Shown here piece after piece: positions 18,701 to 25,577 of a stretch of DNA of 59,930 bases. Numbering within the stretch: position 1 is the first letter of the stretch; each line of letters begins with the position of its first letter. Made by a program: the position numbers and the translations under genes. The stretch spans positions 1-59,930 of the IMG/VR virus record IMGVR_UViG_3300017917_001272. The stretch is one strand, 5' to 3'. The stretch comes from a virus. The notes beneath the pieces are model-generated. The model did no database searches. It was not told the DNA's origin and worked only from the letters and a program-made list of their open reading frames with translations.

Positions 18701-20780
18701 ACCTTTGAGAAGCACGCTTTGTGACAACGGTTTCTCCTGGTTCTAATAGTGCTGGAACCTTATCTCCTGATCCGCTGCCAGGAACAACCCCACCGCGAGC
18801 CATTCTAATCTGTGTAGCAGATGCCCTACCTCTAGACGCTGCTCCTGATGCAATTCCTGCCGCAGTCGCATATCTCTGATATTGTCTAATAAGACCGCCA
18901 AGCGCTATTTTTTGTATATTAAGTGCGCTAGTAAGACCTGTTACGCTTCCTTCTAAAGCGTCTGATGCGGCTTTTGCTTCAAGTTCTGCGGTTGCAAGAT
19001 ATTGAAAGTTTTCTGAATCTCCACGAATTCCAGCAAGTCTTCTTCTAAAGAATTGAATTCCTTTAACAAGGTTTGCCAAGCCGTTACCGATTAGGCCTAT
19101 TGTCATTAGAAATACTGGGCCAAGGCCAGCAACAATACCAGTGATAACAGCAAAAACATTCTTTACTGGATCAGGAAGTTTATTGAATGCTTCTGCCAAG
19201 GCGGTAAGGCCGTCCATAATTGGCATAATTCCCTTAAGGAATGCTTCTCCAAGTGGGGCAATTGATAACTTCAATCTTTCCATCGCTGCTTGGAATTTAA
19301 CTGTTGTTGACTCTTCAATCTTTGAAAGTTCTTTATCAGATAATGCAGCAAGTTCTGCAACAGACATGTTTGCAAGATCCATTGCTCTTGCGGCTTGGCT
19401 GGAACTTCTTGCAATGTTGTCAAAAAGTGCTGCCATACGAGCATACTGATACTTGCCAAAAATTTGCTCTAGCGCTTGTGTTTTGCTAAATTCATCTACC
19501 CTTGAAAGAGCATCGCCAAACGCCTTAACGGTTGCCATAAGGTCGCCACGATTAGCATTGATAATTGTTTGCATATCAATGCCAAGTTTTTTCATTGACT
19601 CTTGCGCTCTATCTGTTGGATTAATCAATGATGCTAAACCAGACTTTAGGGCGTTGGCACCATTTTCTGCGCTTACCCCGCCTTCTCGCATAGCAGTCAT
19701 GAATACTGCAAGATCTCTTACGTCGCCACCTAAGCCTTGAATAACGGTGGCAACACGAGGAATTGCAGCAGACATGTCTTCAATGGAAAGCACTGTTTGG
19801 TTTTCTACAGCATTTAAGTAGTCGATAGTGTTGCCAAGATCCTTTGACTGAACATTAAATGCGGATTGCAAAGCAATGGTGGCGTCAAGCGCTTGGTTAT
19901 AATCTATCTGGCCCAAAGTTGCAAATCGCAAAGCCTGTTCTGTTGCAGCCAACATGTCTGCATTAACAAGGCCCGTTGCAGCAACCTTTGCTGAAAGTTG
20001 AATAGTGTCACTTACAGCAATACCATATTTTGTATATTCAGAAGCGAGGCTCATTACAGCGCCCTTATTTCTTTCCATTTCTGCTGTAGTTGTGCTCAAA
20101 TCTCCGTAAACACGCTCAAATGCAACAGTAGCCTTATCAATTTCCATGAATGCTTGTGCTGCTGCTGTTCCCAATGCTGCTAGTGGCAAAGTAAAGCCTA
20201 CCATCAACTGGCGGCCAGCCCACTGAGTATTCTTTCCCCAGTTTAGAAGTTTTGTTGACCCATCATCGATGAGTTTGTTAAACATTTGCTGTCTTTGTGT
20301 TGCAACTGCAAGTTCTGTTGCTGCACCCGCCGCCAAACCTGTAGGAGTTGCCTGCAATGCTTCTCGCACACCGCGTGCAGATTTTCCAAGTTCTACATAC
20401 TGAGCATTAATTCTTTTGACACGATCTCGTGCTGTTCTTTCCATTGTGTCAAACTCTGTACGAAAAACTCTGCTAAGACCAGGTAATTGAGATGCAGCAT
20501 ATCTGCTGTATTCACCAAGCGTTAGTTTATTTTTTTCTAGAGCGTGAGAAAACGCATCGACGCGAGAAACTACTGGAACCATTCTCGCATCGAACATGCG
20601 ACTAGAATTTATGCCATCAAGCAGTGCTCTGTTAAGAGCCGCCGCTTGTGTGGCTGCACTGGAATTTGCTGCACCAAGTGATCGATTAAATGAAGAGATT
20701 TGAGACTGAAGCGCTCGTAACTGATTTTCGGCTTGACTGGTGTCTATGCGTATATTAATATTTGCATTAACATCGCTCAT
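12762..20780 (-). CDS. Tail tape measure protein, 2672 aa
   Basis: The longest gene in the window. Residues about 200-400 match the TP901-type tape measure domain (MEIDKATVAFERVYGDLST; TKYGIAVSDTIQLSAKVAAT; LNAVENQTVLSIEDMSAAI; FMTAMREGGVSAENGANALK). Hydrophobic segments near 555-590 and 1215-1260 could cross membrane during DNA delivery. A long coiled coil of about 110 residues lies near 2165-2275 (DGLNEQIRLIQTQIDDLKKL). Two copies of a 'GG.v.g.g..D.VPA.L.PGE...' motif occur, near residues 665-690 and 2560-2585. By the usual 0.15 nm per residue the tail would be about 400 nm, long for a siphovirus. The ATG follows TATAAT and a 17-base leader. Function is certain; the length estimate is inference. 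Confidence 0.95.
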   Translation of the reverse strand: MSDVNANINIRIDTSQAENQLRALQSQISSFNRSLGAANSSAATQAAALNRALLDGINSSRMFDARMVPVVSRVDAFSHALEKNKLTLGEYSRYAASQLPGLSRVFRTEFDTMERTARDRVKRINAQYVELGKSARGVREALQATPTGLAAGAATELAVATQRQQMFNKLIDDGSTKLLNWGKNTQWAGRQLMVGFTLPLAALGTAAAQAFMEIDKATVAFERVYGDLSTTTAEMERNKGAVMSLASEYTKYGIAVSDTIQLSAKVAATGLVNADMLAATEQALRFATLGQIDYNQALDATIALQSAFNVQSKDLGNTIDYLNAVENQTVLSIEDMSAAIPRVATVIQGLGGDVRDLAVFMTAMREGGVSAENGANALKSGLASLINPTDRAQESMKKLGIDMQTIINANRGDLMATVKAFGDALSRVDEFSKTQALEQIFGKYQYARMAALFDNIARSSSQAARAMDLANMSVAELAALSDKELSKIEESTTVKFQAAMERLKLSIAPLGEAFLKGIMPIMDGLTALAEAFNKLPDPVKNVFAVITGIVAGLGPVFLMTIGLIGNGLANLVKGIQFFRRRLAGIRGDSENFQYLATAELEAKAASDALEGSVTGLTSALNIQKIALGGLIRQYQRYATAAGIASGAASRGRASATQIRMARGGVVPGSGSGDKVPALLEPGETVVTKRASQRFGPIINAMNAGTLQGFQRGRNAARANRGVVFAHGQAPQNLTQEEIDLIRSLAPRNQYIQSATRMQSLSNFGFMTPKAFNQGRMTGQSAAQLFSNPRLVDRTMYPMYKAIADNMGRSVETVMQDPRIQREVRGFAAQIGTGLAEQGARRIADADFYAITDRALREAQLSENVRGPIEASKRATTLAVYGGEGVRSKGERIGLSQGRQRAFFGGTAGTGSYRSWRNIRSAIPMIGGRARQTAGMAGQTTGQAQLIEAQDVLGINSPAKEGEKLSESVAEGQLIGAKKSAKTSAKAGQVAGEAQIAGLKEAANAKAIYRASQSAQREELRQIDLIPQTRQRLRDQAMREAAAGAGGPGKDRRQAIRAARRRVEEMSDEEILTIVKQEESQRIAREKTASAERRAIRAKSDSEIARSRNRESGSDKKAAIAREAAAARIAQDAIAAATGYDGGGAAPTGGRLSRLGAGMMRRSGTIGMGLGIASMIPFMAQNEQGQFMGMNANALGMGMATAGMAFDMASLLKLGPIMGVATKAAGALGLSLGGLAAATGGVTLAVGGAIIAYKLWRDSVDNASRAAADLGANLGGTANALNNMSAILGKMTPAQAQTQLRLGITDQQLNEEMAQWANMLSEGPGKTFIDGLKSATSEERFKQLGDYIRYGIASGAMDITQARQFADAVALQLDDALLSIRVKSAIANQQTGTNAMMALARGREASVLGSAALAEIDKVLRPGDRFTNTEATNTTQVIGGSLQVIQDFANASAVAAQELASGKISQEEYEKAVKESNDSIKISTDNMIKAIRATDDLGGTMAAFNDQLVKLGLTAEQASAIAEMSGVGITASGFGTGANQAQVRAEAGAAVAQGMAFENIKAIYDYMESESGRAVASMFARVAGTGQSYGLAGLQMSMEQGGVPGLQGQNEAETRANIERTMDVGVRFVEMGGTAADFQQFLMSIPSEKVITIQQRYVDANGNVTNPQKLKQEIDTYNKLLGSLGSEAAYAVTEKTGGQVSQKTIDAAATLKQIFGENQEAITGYINIAMRTEPNGLETYLPQITKEIENLNAKVPPEIQKLIGIDLQNPEDVEKYGPMADALSLLVPIIENLPDEQKEFAVSIMFNASENGEPKDPVTFGKDIALYNKTLDKLRSTSKKVRKQAIIDLIIKAYDAQGKEVDPRQAADAMNYMIQELGITEGEFIQLPPDTIAKIIQFAVEARGLEESAKTYQAAADAAFAAGDTEAGRMLQNAANKMFVAAGVAQKSAAAAAGAGFAQGGNELPARDSGGGGGDKADPVKDFMESLKEKLKLYTNLPSLLEKLKGKKGQIEKLLPQIGFSNSLAQQMRRAGLNENLIADILSKGYKDAKKIWSSIKGRVAETNRMQFTGSIAADVEASRATRKTNKNIRAVTAALEKRGFSEEEIAGITQDTALVNDLGNALEEGKGKFNEWAQEKRKALSSAIKEPEDILGTLADELDASHERIVQSINDQIDGLNEQIRLIQTQIDDLKKLNSADQDRINGLERQKEMIQRQIAALERANEMDQRRIESLRREDELRNRTAEALSHELELMSKVEEDIRDAYQKRIEALDKVAQINDYILNQQKSQLGLSQALSQGDIYAAAQAAQEMQAQQVQFAAEQNRAALQQGMEGQIAGLTTSGGLTREQAEAQIAAIKEQSYQTSLQIRDIEDQIYARNQEIIPLKDQQYQLDLQIQGIQDIIYERTQQIKQIEDEQIAPLNGQVEALNQKLAAEDKSYANGKAAIKQAQLMVKATGRQKEAALYLAKQWQNVLELINAANDSANKRINQTKTAYDAGVISEVDYAAELADIEKERQTAIDQAYRTGTNAISASAAPVTSGNELTSADIYYMTTGQRMAAGGIVGTGGRDSVPAMLTPGEFIIRKSAVRKYGPAMFEKINMGAFSLPNYDINNASVPRVSTENTKSNINAPVYNSYSISVPVTQPNASADEIAHKVITKIRNIEGGSIRRINGY

Positions 20781-20797
20781 TCAAAGTCACCAAGTCC

Positions 20798-20803
20798 ATT
20801 ATA
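20798..20803 (-). promoter_or_regulatory. Extended -10 box before tape measure gene
   Basis: TGATATAAT on the minus strand, immediately after the chaperone stop. The leader to the ATG at 20780 is 17 bases and includes a weak GGTGA. Confidence 0.55.
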
Positions 20804-20806
20804 TCA

Positions 20807-21507
20807 TCAACCAAACGGATTTTTAGGTTCTTCTCCCTTAAGATCGGAATATTCAAGACCCATGCCGATTCCGAATCCAGCCTGCTGAGCATTAATTCCC
20901 TGAAGAGACAAAACATCGTCAGAATCGTTTGCCTTACCACCAGAAAATGCTCTAGCCTTAAGGTCTTCCCATTCTTTTTGTCCACCAGACTTTGATGATT
21001 TGTCAAGGTCGATGCCCTGTATTGCAGCCAAAAACTTTTGTTTTTGTTGTTCCGATTCTCTTGCAGCATTTAGAGTTGCAACAAGTTCAGGCATAGAAAG
21101 ACTATCTTCAAGATCTTTATAGTCTTTCCAGTTGCCTAGAAGGAATACTTCACACTCTATTTTGGCGAGATCTAGATCGTTCCAGGTAGTCCCGCCGTCT
21201 GTGCGTTTCCCTCTGCGTCCAACTTAATGCCAGAGGCAACCTCAATGATCTTATAGATCATCTTGATATCACAAACGTCTTCAAACTTACCCTTGTCTTC
21301 TGCAAGATCTGGTGAATACTGCTTCATTGCAATCATTGCACATTCAACGAGAACGTCCATGGAATCGACATTAGATGTTGCAACTTCAACAACTGTGTCG
21401 AACTTCTTCATGAACTCTCTTAGCAAAGAAATCTTTAGTGGACGCATTTCTATTGTTGTGCCGTCCATTAGTGTCAACTTCTCTGTTTCATATACTGAAG
21501 TAGCCAT
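20807..21507 (-). CDS. Tail assembly chaperone G-T, -1 frameshift product
   Basis: The long form is read from 21507 in the G frame to the slippery site at 21205-21211, then in the -1 frame to the stop at 20807. After the slip the protein continues RTDGGTTWNDLDLAKIECE, then FLLGNWKDYKDLEDSLSMPE, AARESEQQKQKFLAAIQGID, which is the familiar T-part pattern of siphovirus chaperones ('W.dL...lie.EvlL.G.w..y.diE.sLSMPELva.l.aare.e...qkFlaAiqGIDL'). It binds the tape measure during tail assembly and is absent from finished virions. A plain ATG at 21094 inside the T part is not the true start because the open frame runs upstream to the slip site. It sits between major tail protein and tape measure, as expected. 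Confidence 0.93.
21172..21507 (-). CDS. Tail assembly chaperone G, 0-frame product
   Basis: The 111-residue zero-frame product, made by most ribosomes. The ORF begins at ATG 21507 with AAAGG five to six bases upstream. Sequence is alpha-rich and acidic (ISLLREFMKKFDTVVEVATS; ALMKQ-type helix; FEDVCDIKMIYKIIEVASGI), followed by DAEGNAQTAGLPGTI and the stop. Small acidic chaperones of about this size lie directly upstream of the tape measure in siphoviruses. The ratio between G and G-T is set by slippage at the heptamer near codon 88. Together the two coat the long tape measure before tube polymerisation. Confidence 0.92.
   Translation of the reverse strand: MATSVYETEKLTLMDGTTIEMRPLKISLLREFMKKFDTVVEVATSNVDSMDVLVECAMIAMKQYSPDLAEDKGKFEDVCDIKMIYKIIEVASGIKLDAEGNAQTAGLPGTI
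21205..21211 (-). other. Ribosomal -1 slippery heptamer GGGAAAC
   Basis: On the minus strand the zero-frame codons are GAG GGA AAC, giving the X-XXY-YYZ heptamer G GGA AAC. Slippage by -1 joins the G frame to the T frame, which is open from here to 20807. The lambda and mycobacteriophage chaperones use the same kind of site. Confidence 0.9.
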
Positions 21508-21536
21508 TTTTTACCTTTCTGAAAATTGGTAAGAAA

Positions 21537-21542
21537 ATTATA
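21537..21542 (-). promoter_or_regulatory. Extended -10 box before chaperone gene
   Basis: TGATATAAT on the minus strand, directly behind a GC-rich hairpin; leader of about 29 bases to the ATG at 21507 with AAAGG. Confidence 0.55.
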
Positions 21543-21552
21543 TCATGAGAAA

Positions 21553-21575
21553 GCCCCCGCCATATTGACGGGGGC
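21553..21575 (-). terminator. Rho-independent-type hairpin after major tail gene
   Basis: Seven-base GC arms GCCCCCG / CGGGGGC around a 9-base loop, followed on the minus strand by TTTCT. It lies 32 bases past the major tail protein stop and is followed at once by a promoter, so it separates high-level tail-tube expression from chaperone expression. Confidence 0.7.
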
Positions 21576-21606
21576 AGTCTCCAAATATTTAGTTATTATT
21601 TTGTTA

Positions 21607-22278
21607 TCAAGATGATGGAACCAAGCGGTCAACAATCTTACCGTAAGAACCATTGTTAGCAGGAAGCAAACGGAATGAAACTTCAAACATTGAAGCCTCG
21701 TCACGCTTTGCAGATACTGTAACGTTCTCAATTGAGAGCGCACGGTAAGCAACATAGATTCTTTCAATTGTTGAGCCAGCCGCACAATCGCCTGTGCCAG
21801 GACCAATAGCGACGAGTCCACGCTCTACGGGACATTCGCCTAGTTCGCCTGACTTGAGTTCAAGAACATCAGCAAAGTTAGTTGTTCCTGTTTCAATTGG
21901 ATTGTCCATCTTAACATCCTTAGCCAAAGCATTGGCTGGGGAAGCGATAGCGACAAGAAGGTTCTCAAGTGTAGCCTCTGCGAAAGCAGTGTTCATGTTA
22001 ACCTGCATACCTTGCTTGTACAACTTTGCAACGTCAAGCAACTGGTCAACCTGAACTTCACCGAAGTCGGGCTGGAACTGGAGTTCTAGACCATTCATGG
22101 TGTAGCCAACGTTACGGACAACGCTTGAACTTGAAAGAGTTTCGCGGTATGATGTGCCAGCAACGAAGTCTGGTAGAGCAGGGCTTGTGTTGGTTGGATC
22201 AAATTCAGCAGTAGTGGATACGAACATTGCTGCCGCACCAACAATAATCTGCTTTGAATCACCACGGGTATAAGCCAT
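21607..22278 (-). CDS. Major tail protein, 223 aa
   Basis: A 223-residue protein in the normal position before the chaperone. It opens MAYTRGDSKQIIVGAAAMFV, which reads like the tail-tube 'ng..i.vGaa.l.v' strand, continues with VGYTMNGLELQFQPDFGEV and a helix DVAKLYKQGMQVNMNTAFAE, and ends with FEVSFRLLPANNGSYGKIVD. That combination (strand, 'G.el.y.pd.gev.vdq..d.a', helix, 'e.sFrlLP..dg..gki') is typical of actinophage major tail proteins. It polymerises into the tail tube. GAGGTG sits before the ATG and the promoter at 22332-22337 gives a leader of about 53 bases; a strong hairpin follows the stop. Confidence 0.9.
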   Translation of the reverse strand: MAYTRGDSKQIIVGAAAMFVSTTAEFDPTNTSPALPDFVAGTSYRETLSSSSVVRNVGYTMNGLELQFQPDFGEVQVDQLLDVAKLYKQGMQVNMNTAFAEATLENLLVAIASPANALAKDVKMDNPIETGTTNFADVLELKSGELGECPVERGLVAIGPGTGDCAAGSTIERIYVAYRALSIENVTVSAKRDEASMFEVSFRLLPANNGSYGKIVDRLVPSS

Positions 22279-22331
22279 ATTTTTTCACCTCTATTTTCCT
22301 TGGATTAAATTAGGGGCGTTTCCTCACTCTT

Positions 22332-22337
22332 ATTATA
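22332..22337 (-). promoter_or_regulatory. -10 box before major tail protein
   Basis: TATAAT on the minus strand, with a leader of about 53 bases to the ATG at 22278 that carries GAGGTG. Confidence 0.55.
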
Positions 22338-22348
22338 CTGCCTATTTA

Positions 22349-22867
22349 TTACAAGTTGGTTAAGATTTCTTCTATGGATTCTGTAAAATGGTATCTGGCA
22401 TCTACTATAAATTCAGAAATATAATATGGCCTATTACTAAAGTCTCTTGTTTTTGAGGAATCTGTCTGATATACCCTCAAATTATGAAAATATACTTTTG
22501 CTGGACTTTCTTGAGTTCTATTCCAATCATTGATATCTTGTGCAGCATCGTCCATTCTATCAAGAATATATTGAATGGCCATTGACCACTCTAAAGTCTT
22601 TTCTTCATTTCCTTTGAGCGCATAAAGGATATGCTCATTTTTTATTGCATAAAATGGGCTAGGGGTCATTTTTAGAATTCGATCATAAATAATGTATGGC
22701 TTGTTTTCCCATGATTTGGTTCCGCTAGTACTATCACTCATTGGAAAGAATGGCAATTTATTGCCGTAATTCTTTGTTTGAGTAAGTGTTGGGTCTAGTT
22801 GCTTCATAACGTCCCAAAGGTAGTTATTGATAGTAAGAACTGGTAAAGTAAATTGTGAAAAACTCAT
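22349..22867 (-). CDS. Tail terminator-like protein, 172 aa
   Basis: A 172-residue protein directly before the major tail protein, the standard place for the tail terminator (tail completion) protein. It opens with FTLPVLTINNYLWDVMKQLD and has a central helix EKTLEWSMAIQYILDRMDDA and a strand-rich end YYISEFIVDARYHFTESIEE, consistent with the alpha/beta terminator fold ('pyiiYdr....py...e...y.i....'). The start overlaps the upstream stop as ATGA. Role assigned from order, size and this secondary-structure pattern, not from a motif. Confidence 0.68.
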   Translation of the reverse strand: MSFSQFTLPVLTINNYLWDVMKQLDPTLTQTKNYGNKLPFFPMSDSTSGTKSWENKPYIIYDRILKMTPSPFYAIKNEHILYALKGNEEKTLEWSMAIQYILDRMDDAAQDINDWNRTQESPAKVYFHNLRVYQTDSSKTRDFSNRPYYISEFIVDARYHFTESIEEILTNL

Positions 22868-23538
22868 TCAAAAACAACTCCTGACATTTTTAGGTATTGC
22901 CTTCCTGCTCTTACTCCAAGCGTCTTTCCACCCTTTGTTCCAGCGTTGAAATTTTGTATATATTCTTTAGCATTCTCTAGGTCTGCAATAAATGGCTTCA
23001 ATAAAGAGTTTGTAAAATAATTAGTGAAAAAGGTGTCGATTATTTCTCCAAAACTTCCAGCAACCTCATCTCCACCAGGATGTTCAATAATTATTGTTTT
23101 TCTGGTAAACACTGTTTCATCTTCAGACTCAAATACCAGTACGTCTGATGATTTTGGCTCAATGACTATTGCAATTGAATTTTCCATAATTTCTGCTTTG
23201 TTTGCAAAAATTTGATCGCTTGTTGGTGATGGAACTTTGGATGGCAAAAATGTGCCATTAATGCTTATTAATGTTTTAGTTGCATTTACATTAAATTTAA
23301 AAAGTCTACCTCTTTCGTTTCCAGTCATCTGCCATTCATATACATGATGCAAAGATTGAGGATTTGATCTTGCCTTAGCGTCAATGTACTTCCCAAGGGC
23401 TTCTGCTGCATAGCCACCTAACATTTTATTAAAATGAATTTTTTCTATATCTATTCCGTCTAAAAATCCATATGAATAGTCAACTGCATTTGTCAAAATT
23501 TTCTTGGTTTCTGAATTATCAAATTTAACAGATAGCAA
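22864..23538 (-). CDS. Head-tail connector protein, 224 aa
   Basis: A 224-residue protein in the connector block between head and tail genes. The start is TTG at 23538, with AGGAG upstream, overlapping the previous gene by 14 bases. It contains GGYAAEALGKYIDAKARSNP, then HVYEWQMTGNERGRLFKFNV and IIEHPGGDEVAGSFGEIIDT. Proteins with 'H.Y.w...g...gRLf.f...' occur at this place in actinobacterial phages and are taken as HK97-gp10-like neck components. The exact connector is not settled by the sequence. Confidence 0.63.
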   Translation of the reverse strand: MLSVKFDNSETKKILTNAVDYSYGFLDGIDIEKIHFNKMLGGYAAEALGKYIDAKARSNPQSLHHVYEWQMTGNERGRLFKFNVNATKTLISINGTFLPSKVPSPTSDQIFANKAEIMENSIAIVIEPKSSDVLVFESEDETVFTRKTIIIEHPGGDEVAGSFGEIIDTFFTNYFTNSLLKPFIADLENAKEYIQNFNAGTKGGKTLGVRAGRQYLKMSGVVFE

Positions 23539-24010
23539 TGTCGTTCAACTCCTGCGTATCTGATCTTTCTAATTGAATTTTCCAATATTCAATACTGTTA
23601 AATGGTCCTACAAATGGTTGACAAGTCTTAATTTCAAATACCGTTGGCTTTCCAACATAGTCCCCGTTTGTTTCTAGCCAAAAATTTTCAGTATTGCATG
23701 TCGCGCCACGAATATTGTGAACTAAAATATGAGAAAGAGGATGATAAAGTCCAGTAGAGTCTTGTCTTGGATCGGTGGCAAATCTGCCATAAAGCATTGT
23801 TTCTAGTTTATAAAACTTTCCATCTTCAAATGAGAAGTTATTGTCGTTACTTTTATCTCCTAATGTATAAAAAGAGCATTTTTCAACCATGTCAAATTCC
23901 CATGTTTTGTTTATTTTGCCATATTTGTCCTGCGATTCTTTAGCATAATAAAGATCGCATTCCATTTGGAAAAATGGGCTTACACAATTAGTGAGAAAGT
24001 TAGGAGCCAT
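23525..24010 (-). CDS. Head closure/stopper-like protein, 161 aa
   Basis: A 161-residue protein with the start overlapping the upstream stop as TAATG and GGAG upstream. The sequence opens NCVSPFFQMECDLYYAKESQ then YGKINKTWEFD, close to the stopper-type pattern 'd.y....qd.yGkv.k.W....'. Later segments DSTGLYHPLSHILVHNIRGA and EIKTCQPFVGPFNSIEYWKI are strand-rich. Stopper proteins close the portal channel after DNA packaging. Assigned by order (adaptor, stopper, neck, terminator, tube) and this opening. Confidence 0.65.
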   Translation of the reverse strand: MAPNFLTNCVSPFFQMECDLYYAKESQDKYGKINKTWEFDMVEKCSFYTLGDKSNDNNFSFEDGKFYKLETMLYGRFATDPRQDSTGLYHPLSHILVHNIRGATCNTENFWLETNGDYVGKPTVFEIKTCQPFVGPFNSIEYWKIQLERSDTQELNDIAIC

Positions 24011-25023
24011 TAGAGCACTCCAAGGCGGTAGATTGGTCGTACATAAGAAGAAAGAATCTTGTCTGCAATACGATTACCAGTGTCCTTGAACACTCTGTCA
24101 TCAAACTGTAGCGTGAACTGATCGCTCTTGTAATTCTTGATGTATGAATTAATATATGGAATATTGTTGCACCTAAGATCATTGACAATTAGCGTTGCAG
24201 CCTGCTTAATATCCTGCGGAATAACTGGCCACCCTGCTTCAACCTCTACCGTATAATCCCAGTTAGATGGGAACATTGGAGATCCGCCAGCGCCATCGAT
24301 AAACATTTTTGTATCATACGATACTGCCTCAGAGTAGTTTGGTGAGTCGTTGGTATTGTAAAGCGTGAATGAATCTGACGCACCCTTGATCCTATATGGA
24401 GCCCTTGACTGCAATCTATTATATCCAGTTGATCCAAGAACCTTAACACTAATCGCTCCCTTATCTGGAGTAATATAGTATTCTTTAGCATTCGTCCAGT
24501 CTGGGTCTGTTGATTCTGTGTCATATACAAGAACATCATTTTCATAAACTTTTACAATTTTACAAAGTCTAAATGGAATTGCAAGATAATCATTTCCTAA
24601 TCCTACCGTTTCAATTGTCTGACGTTCATAAAGAAATCCACCAGTAATTGAGTTTATTATTGCTCTTGCAATAGCCTCGTACATTTTTGCGTCTTCTTGA
24701 TCATCTTCTGTTTCTGCAAGAAGTTTTGGATCAACATATGGACGCATAATAGTCATAGTGTCTACCCAAACGAGTTCTCCCGTTTCCCAGATATCTGGGT
24801 CTTCTGATATATCATAATGTATTTCAATATAATATTCAGCATCATATTTTGAAAAATAGTCTGATAAAGTAAGGGTGATTACACCTTCTTCATCACTAGT
24901 TAGTCCATGATCTTCAATTATTGCATTATGATCGTCTAATATAGACAACACATACTTTGTGTCTGGATCAAACCCATCTTGGGTAAATACTAATGGAAAT
25001 GGCTGAAGTCTTGTAATCTCCAT
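24010..25023 (-). CDS. Head-tail adaptor-like protein, 337 aa
   Basis: A 337-residue protein, larger than usual for an adaptor. Residues 1-110 form a separate beta domain (QPFPLVFTQDGFDPDTKYVL; SDEEGVITLTLSDYFSKYDA; YIEIHYDISEDPDIWETGEL), probably an Ig-like extension. The rest reads as an adaptor: ARAIINSITGGFLYERQTIE, YLAIPFRLCKIVKVYENDVL and VIPQDIKQAATLIVNDLRCN, the typical 'Pedi..Aa..li.d' helix. It starts three bases after the stop of the upstream gene. It should dock on the portal ring; the added Ig domain would be exposed at the neck. Adaptor call is from order and the C-terminal pattern. Confidence 0.7.
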   Translation of the reverse strand: MEITRLQPFPLVFTQDGFDPDTKYVLSILDDHNAIIEDHGLTSDEEGVITLTLSDYFSKYDAEYYIEIHYDISEDPDIWETGELVWVDTMTIMRPYVDPKLLAETEDDQEDAKMYEAIARAIINSITGGFLYERQTIETVGLGNDYLAIPFRLCKIVKVYENDVLVYDTESTDPDWTNAKEYYITPDKGAISVKVLGSTGYNRLQSRAPYRIKGASDSFTLYNTNDSPNYSEAVSYDTKMFIDGAGGSPMFPSNWDYTVEVEAGWPVIPQDIKQAATLIVNDLRCNNIPYINSYIKNYKSDQFTLQFDDRVFKDTGNRIADKILSSYVRPIYRLGVL

Positions 25024-25026
25024 TTA

Positions 25027-25488
25027 TCATTTGCCGTAATATGACGCTACTTCTTCTGGGGTGGCCTTACGAATACCATCCCTAGTTAGCCACTTTTCGG
25101 CAGCCTCCTCTTTAACAATGTTATATCCCTTGGACAATTCTCCCACACCACTCCAACGAATATTCTTTCCAGACCAAAGCGCTACTTTCTGCTCGCTTGG
25201 CTTTTGTGACTCTTTCTTTGCACTTGCCTTTGGTGCATCTTCTAAAGCACGATCTGCGGCATGTGAACCGACTATGCCGTCATCTTTGGTATGCATATTT
25301 GATGTTCTTGGTGCTCTTGGACGCTTTGGGGCAGAAATAACTGTCTGTCCCTCTTCTGTCTTTACTTCCTTTGCCTCTTCAATAACAACGTTTTCAACAA
25401 CTGTAGACTCTTCAGCAACCTTCTTTGTTCTAGGCTTGCGAGCCTTTGGTGCTGACTTTTCAACGACTACTACAGATTCTTCTGACAT
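25027..25488 (-). CDS. Head-associated protein, 153 aa, Lys/Ala-rich
   Basis: The first 95 residues are low-complexity and rich in Lys, Glu, Val and Ala (APKARKPRTKKVAEESTVVE; SAPKRPRAPRTSNMHTKDDG). The last 50 look folded: VALWSGKNIRWSGVGELSKG then AAEKWLTRDGIRKATPEEVA. A basic, disordered N-terminus plus a small C-terminal domain, next to the capsid gene, fits a head accessory or DNA-facing protein, but the function is not shown by sequence. I chose the ATG at 25488 because AAAGG lies six bases upstream; an in-frame ATG at 25506 lies only four bases behind the -10 box. Confidence 0.65.
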   Translation of the reverse strand: MSEESVVVVEKSAPKARKPRTKKVAEESTVVENVVIEEAKEVKTEEGQTVISAPKRPRAPRTSNMHTKDDGIVGSHAADRALEDAPKASAKKESQKPSEQKVALWSGKNIRWSGVGELSKGYNIVKEEAAEKWLTRDGIRKATPEEVASYYGK

Positions 25489-25510
25489 TTTTAACCTTTC
25501 TCTCATTGCA

Positions 25511-25524
25511 ATTATATCATTATA
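25511..25524 (-). promoter_or_regulatory. Tandem -10 boxes after capsid hairpin
   Basis: Two TATAAT boxes on the minus strand, 25519-25524 and 25511-25516; the second is in TGATATAAT form. They lie directly behind the hairpin at 25532-25557 and lead the head-accessory/connector genes. Confidence 0.55.
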
Positions 25525-25531
25525 TGCTGAA

Positions 25532-25557
25532 GGGAGGCTAGCCGAAACTAGCCTCCC
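25532..25557 (-). terminator. Ten-base-pair hairpin after major capsid gene
   Basis: Perfect arms GGGAGGCTAG / CTAGCCTCCC around the six-base loop CCGAAA (plus-strand sense). No U-run follows on the minus strand, so it may protect or process the capsid mRNA 3' end rather than stop RNA polymerase. Its twin lies at 50451-50476 with one compensatory pair change. Confidence 0.65.
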
Positions 25558-25577
25558 CTCAAAGCAATCACAACGTA

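Noticed and set aside
20767-21069. 100-residue minus frame overlapping the chaperone T part
   Set aside because: It lies out of frame inside the G-T product, whose protein pattern is unmistakable.
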